A stretch of DNA of 64,000 nucleotides from an uncultured Paracoccus sp. (GTDB lineage Bacteria > Pseudomonadota > Alphaproteobacteria > Rhodobacterales > Rhodobacteraceae), in contig NZ_CANMEH010000008.1 in assembly GCF_947496875.1 (NCBI RefSeq), positions 1 through 64,000 on the forward strand, in the 5' to 3' direction. This document shows, piece by piece, positions 58,815-64,000 of this stretch (position 1 is its first letter; each line of letters starts with the position of its first letter). The notes below the pieces were generated by a model. The model was not told the DNA's origin. It saw nothing but the letters and a program-made list of their open reading frames with translations, and searched no databases. Both the position numbers and the translations under genes were made by a program.

Positions 58815-59576
58815 TCAGCCGTCCGCGCCGACCGTGCGGCGCCGCGGGATCACGGCATCCGCCGCCGGGGAAAGCAACCGCGCCATGATCTCGGCCGCGG
58901 CAAAGGCCGCGATCACGGCGGGGCGCTTGTCGCGGGGGGCGTCGGCCGCAAGCGGACAGGTCAGCCCGTCCACCGACAGCCCCTGCTGCGCGGCAAAGCG
59001 CGCATAGCTCGCCCGCTTGCTGCGGCTGCCGATCATGCCGACATAGGCCGCGTCGCCGCGCGCCAGCGCCTCGGTCACCAGCAGGAAATCCAGCGCGTGA
59101 TCATGGGTCAGCACGACATAGGCGGCGCCCGGCGGCGCCGCCCTGATCTCGGCCTCGGGCAGCGGCGTCAGGGTCGTCTTGACGCCAGGCGCGGCCAGCG
59201 CCAGTTCGGCGGGCCTTGTATCGATCAGCCGCAGCGTGACCGGCAGGGGCAACAGCGCCGTGGCCAGCGCCCGGCCGACATGCCCGGCGCCCAGCACCAG
59301 CACCGACGGCCCGGCCTGGGGCGGCGTCGCGGCGGTCCGGTCCAGCACCAGCTCGACCCGGCCGCCGCAGCACTGCCCGATCTCGGGTCCAAGTGGCACG
59401 TCCATCATTGCCGTCGCCTCGCCGCGCGCCAGCATCTGCCGGGCCCGATCGATCGCCAGATATTCCAGCGCCCCGCCGCCGATCGTCCCGGTGACGCTGT
59501 CCGGGCCGACGACCATCTCGGCCCCGACCTCGCGCGGCGCCGACCCGCGGGCGCGATCAATGCGGACCCTTATCAT
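58815..59576 (-). CDS. xdhC: xanthine dehydrogenase accessory protein XdhC
   Basis: 253-residue protein that holds molybdopterin and inserts the sulfurated cofactor into XdhB. Start MIRVRIDRARGSAPREVG and GTIGGGALEYLAI are family marks, with a Rossmann motif LGAGHVGRALA in the second half and YVGMIGSRSKR near the end. Overlaps the xdhB stop by 4 bases. Confidence 0.93.
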   Translation of the reverse strand: MIRVRIDRARGSAPREVGAEMVVGPDSVTGTIGGGALEYLAIDRARQMLARGEATAMMDVPLGPEIGQCCGGRVELVLDRTAATPPQAGPSVLVLGAGHVGRALATALLPLPVTLRLIDTRPAELALAAPGVKTTLTPLPEAEIRAAPPGAAYVVLTHDHALDFLLVTEALARGDAAYVGMIGSRSKRASYARFAAQQGLSVDGLTCPLAADAPRDKRPAVIAAFAAAEIMARLLSPAADAVIPRRRTVGADG

Positions 59577-61951
59577 GCCCCGGCCCTGTCCCGCTGCCCG
59601 GCGCGCAGCCGTTCCACCGCTAGCAGCACCCGTTCGGGGGTCGCCGGGGCGTCCAGCCGCGGCGCCTCGCGGTAATCGGCGACCGACGCGACCGCGTGCC
59701 CGATCGCCTCGAACACCGAGATGCCCAGCATGAAGGGCGGCTCGCCCACAGCCTTGGACCGCTTGATCGTGCGCTCCGCGTTCACCGACCAGTCGGCGAG
59801 TTCCACGTTGAAGACCTTCGGCCGGTCGGATGCCAACGGGATCTTGTAGGTCGAGGGGGCATGGGTGCGCAGCCGCCCGGCATCGTCCCACCACAGTTCC
59901 TCGCTGGTCAGCCAGCCGACGCCCTGGACGAAGGCGCCCTCGACCTGGCCCTTGTCGATGGCCGGGTTCAGCGACCGGCCGACATCATGCAGCACGTCGC
60001 TGCGCTCGATCACGTATTCGCCGGTCAGCGTGTCGACCGACACCTCGGAACAGGCAGCCCCATAGGCGAAGTAGTAGAACGGCCGCCCCTGCCCGGTCTT
60101 GCGGTTCCAGTGGATCTTGGGCGTCGCATAGAACCCCGCCGCCCACAGCTGCACGCGGGCCAGATACGCGGCCTCGATCACCTCGGAAAACGGCAGCGCC
60201 TCGCCGCGCACGACGACATGGTCGGGCACGAAGCTGATCTCGTCCGGGGTGGCGTCGCGCGCCTCGCACAGGAACGCCACCAGCCGGTCCTTGATCTGGG
60301 TGCAGGCGTCCAGCGCCGCCATCCCGTTCAGGTCGGTGCCCGACGACGCCGCGGTGGCCGAGGTGTTGGGCACCTTTTCGGTGCTGGTCCGGGTGATCTT
60401 GATCCGGGCCAGATCGACCTGGAACGCCTCGGCCACCACCTGCGCGACCTTGGTGTGCAGCCCCTGCCCCATCTCGGTCCCGCCATGGGTCAGCATGATC
60501 GAGCCATCGGTATAGACATGCACCAGCGCCCCGGCCTGGTTGTAATGCGTCGCGGTAAAGCTGATCCCGAACTTGACGGGGGTCAGGGCGATCCCGCGCC
60601 GGATGATCCCGCCTTGCGCGTTCCAGTCCAGCACCGCCTGCCGCCGCGCCGCATAGTCGCAGGACGTTTCCAGCTGATCGAGGATTCGCGGCAGGATCTG
60701 GTCCTCGACCGTCTGGTGGTAGGGGGTCAGCTGCCCATTCTGGTACAGGTTGCGCCGGCGCACCGCCAGCGTGTCCTGCCCCGTGGCATAGGCGATGTCC
60801 TCGATGATCCGCTCGGCGACGATCACCCCCTGCGGGCCGCCGAAGCCGCGGAACGCCGTGTTGGACACGCTGTTGGTCTTCATCGGGTGCGACCGCAGCT
60901 CGACATCGGGATAGTGATAGGCGTTGTCGGCATGGAACAGCGCCCGGTCGGTCACCGGCCCCGACAGGTCGGCCGAAAACCCGCAGCGCGCATACCAGTC
61001 GCCCGACACCGCCCGGATCCGCCCGCTGTCGTCGAAGCCGGCCTCGTAGTCGACGACGAAATCATGCCGCTTGCCGGTCGCGGTCATGTCCTCGTCCCGG
61101 TCGGGGCGCAGCTTGACGGCGCGACGCCATTTCTTGGCGGCCACCGCGGCGACGCAGGCGAACAGGCTCATCTGGGTTTCCTTGCCGCCGAAGCCGCCGC
61201 CCATCCGCCGCACGTTCACCACCACCGCATGCGCCGGCACATCCAGCGCATGGGCGACCATGTGCTGGACCTCGGTCGGGTGCTGGGTCGAGACGTGGAT
61301 CGTGACCTCGTCATCCTCGCCGGGGACGGCCAGCGCGATCTGCCCTTCCAGGTAGAAGTGGTCCTGCCCGCCGATCACGAACCGTCCCGCCAGCCGGCGC
61401 GGGGCCGCGGCCAGCCCGGCCGCCACGTCACCGCGGCGCAGGGTCAGCGGTTCGGTGACGTAGCCCATGCCGGCATCGCGCGCGACGACCGGATCCAGAT
61501 GATGCGGTATCTCTTCATACTCGACCTCCGCCGCGGCGGCGGCACGACGGGCCTGATCGCGCGTCTCGGCGATCACCGCAAAGATCGGTTGGCCCCAGAA
61601 CTCCACGATGTCGCGGGCCAGGATCGGATCGTCGTCACGGCCGGTGGGGCTGACATCGTTGCGGCCCGGGATGTCGTCGGCGGTCAGCACGTCGATGACG
61701 CCCGGCATCGTCCGGACGGGGGCCAGATCCAGGCGGGTGATCCGCCCATGCGCCACGGTGGACAGCCCCAGCGCCGCGTGCAGCGTGCCAATCGGTTCCA
61801 CCAGATCGTCGGTATAGTCCGCCTGCCCGGTGACGTGCAGCCGGGCCGAATCGTGCGGCGTCGGCGCGTGGCTCCCGCCGCCGATCGTGGCCGGCGCGGG
61901 ATCGACGGCGCGATCCGGGGCGAGGTCGGGGGTGATCCGGTCCTGCTTCAT
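59573..61951 (-). CDS. xdhB: xanthine dehydrogenase, molybdopterin subunit
   Basis: 792-residue large subunit. Substrate and cofactor regions: GGQDHFYLEGQ, RMGGGFGGKETQ, AFRGFGGPQG, GGTEMGQGLHTKV and, at the end, VGEPPFMLGISVFEAI with the catalytic glutamate region (KAVGEPPF). Starts one base after the xdhA stop. With XdhA it oxidises hypoxanthine and xanthine to urate using NAD. Confidence 0.95.
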   Translation of the reverse strand: MKQDRITPDLAPDRAVDPAPATIGGGSHAPTPHDSARLHVTGQADYTDDLVEPIGTLHAALGLSTVAHGRITRLDLAPVRTMPGVIDVLTADDIPGRNDVSPTGRDDDPILARDIVEFWGQPIFAVIAETRDQARRAAAAAEVEYEEIPHHLDPVVARDAGMGYVTEPLTLRRGDVAAGLAAAPRRLAGRFVIGGQDHFYLEGQIALAVPGEDDEVTIHVSTQHPTEVQHMVAHALDVPAHAVVVNVRRMGGGFGGKETQMSLFACVAAVAAKKWRRAVKLRPDRDEDMTATGKRHDFVVDYEAGFDDSGRIRAVSGDWYARCGFSADLSGPVTDRALFHADNAYHYPDVELRSHPMKTNSVSNTAFRGFGGPQGVIVAERIIEDIAYATGQDTLAVRRRNLYQNGQLTPYHQTVEDQILPRILDQLETSCDYAARRQAVLDWNAQGGIIRRGIALTPVKFGISFTATHYNQAGALVHVYTDGSIMLTHGGTEMGQGLHTKVAQVVAEAFQVDLARIKITRTSTEKVPNTSATAASSGTDLNGMAALDACTQIKDRLVAFLCEARDATPDEISFVPDHVVVRGEALPFSEVIEAAYLARVQLWAAGFYATPKIHWNRKTGQGRPFYYFAYGAACSEVSVDTLTGEYVIERSDVLHDVGRSLNPAIDKGQVEGAFVQGVGWLTSEELWWDDAGRLRTHAPSTYKIPLASDRPKVFNVELADWSVNAERTIKRSKAVGEPPFMLGISVFEAIGHAVASVADYREAPRLDAPATPERVLLAVERLRAGQRDRAGA

Positions 61952-61952
61952 C

Positions 61953-63395
61953 TCAATCTCCCACGGCGCGGTTCAGCCGCACCGGCTCGCCCGCCTGTTC
62001 CAGCCAGAACCGGCGAAAGAAGTTGGCGGCCACGGCGCTGCGATATGCGGCGCTGGCCCGCCAGTCCGACATCGGGGTGAAGTCATCCGCGACGGCACGG
62101 GCCGCCGCCTCGAAACTCTCCTGCGCAAAGGGCTGTCCCTGCAGCGCCGCCTCGGCCGCGCGGGCGCGCTTCGGGGTGCCGGCCATGCCGCCGAAGGCGA
62201 CGCGGGCATCGGTGATGATTCCGCCCTCCTCCCGGATGCGGAATCCCGCCGCGACCGCCGAGATGTCGGCATTGGCGCGCTTGGACACCTTGTAGGCGGC
62301 GACCCGGGCGCCCGCCGCGCGCGGGATGATCACGGTTTCCACGAACTCGTCGGGCCGGCGGTCCTGCTTGCCGTAGGCGACGAAGAACTCCTCAAGCGGC
62401 AGCTCGCGCCGGGCGTCGCCGCGGCGCAGGATGATGCGGGTGTCCAGCGCGATCAGCAGCGGCGGGGTTTCCCCGATCGGCGAGCCGTTCGCGATGTTGC
62501 CGCCGATGGTGCCGGCATTGCGGATCTGCCAGCCGCCGATCCGCAGCACGTAATCGGCAACCTCCGGATGGTGCGCCTCGATCACCGGCAGCGCCTCGGT
62601 ATAGGTCACCCCGGCGCCCAGCCGGATCTCGTCGTCGGTGACGGTCACGTCCTTCATCAGGTGGCCGATGAACAGCGCCGGGCTGATCGGGCGCAGCATC
62701 TTGGTCACCCACAGGCCGACATCGGTGGCGCCCGCCACGATCGTCGCCTCGGGGTGATCCAGCAGATGCGCGGCCAGCGCGTCGGTGTCGGCCGGCACGA
62801 TGGCCCGCTCGTCGCCGCGCCGCACGTCGGCGCCCGGCGGGATGGCGGCCAGCCGCGCGGTCACCTCGTCGCGTTCGCGGGCCAGCGCGTCCATCGCCTG
62901 CCCGCCCGCCCTGGCCGCCGCCAGCGCCGCCTTGATGATGGGCTCATACCCGGTGCAGCGGCACAGATTGCCCTGCAGCGCGGTCTCGATCTGCACGACG
63001 GTCGGGTCGGGATGCTCCATCCACAGCGCGTACAGCGCCATGACGAAGCCCGGCGTGCAGAACCCGCACTGGCTGCCGTGGTGGTCGACCATCGCCTGCT
63101 GGACCGGGTGCAGCCCGCCATCGGCACCCTTCAGGTGCTCGATCGTCACCACGTGGCAGCCGTGGCAGGACGCCAGGAAGCGGATGCAGGCGTTCACCGG
63201 CTCGTAGCGCAGCACGCCCTCGTGCAGCCGTCCCACCAGCACCGTGCAGGCGCCGCAATCGCCCTCGGCGCAGCCTTCCTTGGTGCCGGTCAGCCGCCGG
63301 CCCAGGCGCAGGAAATCCAGCAGCGTGTCGGCGGGCCCCGCCGCGTCCAGCCGGACATCGGTGTGGTTCAACAGAAATTGGACGTCGCCGGTCAT
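61953..63395 (-). CDS. xdhA: xanthine dehydrogenase, Fe-S/FAD subunit
   Basis: 480-residue small subunit. The plant-type 2Fe-2S site is CAEGDCGAC near residue 45-55, the second cluster is CGFCTPGF and CRCTGY, then the FAD domain with TIVAGATDVGLW and the GNIANGSPIGETPP flavin loop. Start at 63395 is preferred (GGGG upstream); an ATG at 63425 lacks a site. First gene of the operon, divergent from the LysR gene. Confidence 0.94.
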   Translation of the reverse strand: MTGDVQFLLNHTDVRLDAAGPADTLLDFLRLGRRLTGTKEGCAEGDCGACTVLVGRLHEGVLRYEPVNACIRFLASCHGCHVVTIEHLKGADGGLHPVQQAMVDHHGSQCGFCTPGFVMALYALWMEHPDPTVVQIETALQGNLCRCTGYEPIIKAALAAARAGGQAMDALARERDEVTARLAAIPPGADVRRGDERAIVPADTDALAAHLLDHPEATIVAGATDVGLWVTKMLRPISPALFIGHLMKDVTVTDDEIRLGAGVTYTEALPVIEAHHPEVADYVLRIGGWQIRNAGTIGGNIANGSPIGETPPLLIALDTRIILRRGDARRELPLEEFFVAYGKQDRRPDEFVETVIIPRAAGARVAAYKVSKRANADISAVAAGFRIREEGGIITDARVAFGGMAGTPKRARAAEAALQGQPFAQESFEAAARAVADDFTPMSDWRASAAYRSAVAANFFRRFWLEQAGEPVRLNRAVGD

Positions 63396-63432
63396 GTGTG
63401 CCCCACCCGTGTGTCGCACCAACATCGGGAAA

Positions 63433-63450
63433 CTTTACCGCGGGATAAAG
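63433..63450. promoter_or_regulatory. candidate LysR operator between xdhA and the LysR gene
   Basis: Inverted repeat CTTTA-N8-TAAAG, which contains a T-N11-A type dyad as used by LysR regulators, in the 106-base gap between the divergent xdhA and LysR genes. Position is right for control of both. Confidence 0.45.
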
Positions 63451-63501
63451 CGCGCTAGCATGGGAACAGTTTACACGATTTCCTGAAAGACGGAGACTCG
63501 G

Positions 63502-64000
63502 ATGTCGTATCTGGACAGCCTGCGCGTGTTCGTCCGCGTAGTCGAGCTGGGTTCGATCACCGCCGGCGGCCGGGATCTGCGGCTGTCGCCGGCCGGCGCG
63601 TCGAACCGGATCAAGGATCTGGAAACCCGCTTCGGCGTGCGGCTGCTGAACCGCACCACCCGCACCCTGACCCCGACCGAGGTCGGCCAGGTGCTGTATG
63701 AAAACGCCCGCAAGGTCATCGCCGCGCTGGACGAGGCCGAGGCGATCGTGTCCAGCTTCTCGGGGACCCCGCACGGCGTGCTGCGGGTGGTGGCGCCGCT
63801 GGGGCTGGGCCGGCGGCTGGTCGCGCCGCTGATCCCCCGGTTCTGCGAGGACGCGCCCGAGGTCGATGTCCGGCTGCGCCTGTCGGACCGGCAGGTGAAC
63901 ATCGTGCAGGACGGCATCGACGTGGCCTTCTTCCTGGGCCAGCCCGAGGATTCGACCCTCAGCTGGCGCAAGATCGCCGATTGCCGCCGGGTGCTGGTCG
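63502..64000 (+). CDS. LysR-family regulator, cut by the window end
   Basis: The first 166 residues of a LysR protein: helix-turn-helix (SLRVFVRVVELGSITAGGRDL, SPAGASNRIKDLETRFGVRLLNR) and the beginning of the effector domain (GVLRVVAPLGLGRRLV, LRLSDRQVNIVQDGIDVAF). Divergent from xdhA, so the likely local regulator of purine breakdown; effector unknown. Ends only because the window ends. Confidence 0.93.
   Translation, partial: MSYLDSLRVFVRVVELGSITAGGRDLRLSPAGASNRIKDLETRFGVRLLNRTTRTLTPTEVGQVLYENARKVIAALDEAEAIVSSFSGTPHGVLRVVAPLGLGRRLVAPLIPRFCEDAPEVDVRLRLSDRQVNIVQDGIDVAFFLGQPEDSTLSWRKIADCRRVLV

Noticed and set aside
59696-62080. Open frame of 794 codons on the plus strand
   Set aside because: Antisense to xdhB, whose family motifs are certain. 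The product composition (Arg, His, Gln, Gly) is that of a mirror frame.

Overview
The window is high-G+C DNA from an alphaproteobacterium of the Rhodobacteraceae, most likely Paracoccus or a close relative. Evidence: methylamine-utilisation (mau) remnants whose MauD start is Paracoccus-like, an ethylmalonyl-CoA pathway gene (mcd), a dnaA next to rpsT, a fabA-fabB-fabI cluster, a large Ala-rich OmpA protein, and a hemP with a RirA-type (TGA-N9-TCA) box. These are family and lineage inferences made by reading; no database was searched.

Bases 1-9000 are a decayed accessory region. It holds a collapsed mau cluster (mauE whole, mauD cut before its thioredoxin CxxC, mauA/mauC absent, mauG cut after the first haem), an orphan AlpA-type phage regulator, a frameshifted IS1595-family transposase, a LysR relic, and a Tat-exported TMAO/DMSO-reductase-like molybdoenzyme fused to a c-type cytochrome but interrupted by one in-frame TAG. 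Then come the 3' tails of a zinc alcohol dehydrogenase, a pirin and a PhnE-type permease, plus a perfect 24-bp palindrome that looks like an orphan operator. The region stops at the 3' end of a tRNA-Phe (9003-9078, minus), the classic place where islands integrate.

From 9003 to about 49300 the sequence is ordinary core chromosome. In order: rng/yacG/maf/infA; adenine deaminase; glutamate dehydrogenase; glutaryl-CoA dehydrogenase; the OmpA giant; a GNAT-dapE-TauE group; mcd; recO-recF-dnaN-dnaA-rpsT on the minus strand; an enoyl-CoA hydratase; divergent mutM and ubiE-ubiB; a small XRE regulator; hemP; a pseudouridine synthase with a very long basic tail; tadA; pyruvate carboxylase; tRNA-Gly; a 2-hydroxyacid dehydrogenase; an SH3 protein; the infC / dut-thiF-dcp minus-strand group; an Ala-rich membrane protein; a glycosyltransferase-like protein; and a thioesterase.

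From 49300 to 64000 there are an ion channel, an unsaturated-fatty-acid cluster (fabA-fabB-fabI, then a HAD dehalogenase, DUF421 and alpha/beta hydrolase), and a purine-degradation locus. In the locus, xdhA-xdhB-xdhC-guaD (minus) takes guanine and xanthine to urate. The converging puuE-uraD fusion and allE (plus) handle OHCU, allantoin and ureidoglycine. A divergent LysR gene, cut by the window end, is the probable regulator. Urate oxidase and hydroxyisourate hydrolase are not in view.

I did not find a convincing new multi-gene system. The observations most worth checking are the amber codon in the Tor-like molybdoenzyme and its cytochrome fusion, the orphan palindrome, the hemP RirA box, the 49-base hairpin inside the pseudouridine-synthase tail, and the membrane-anchored E1-like enzyme.
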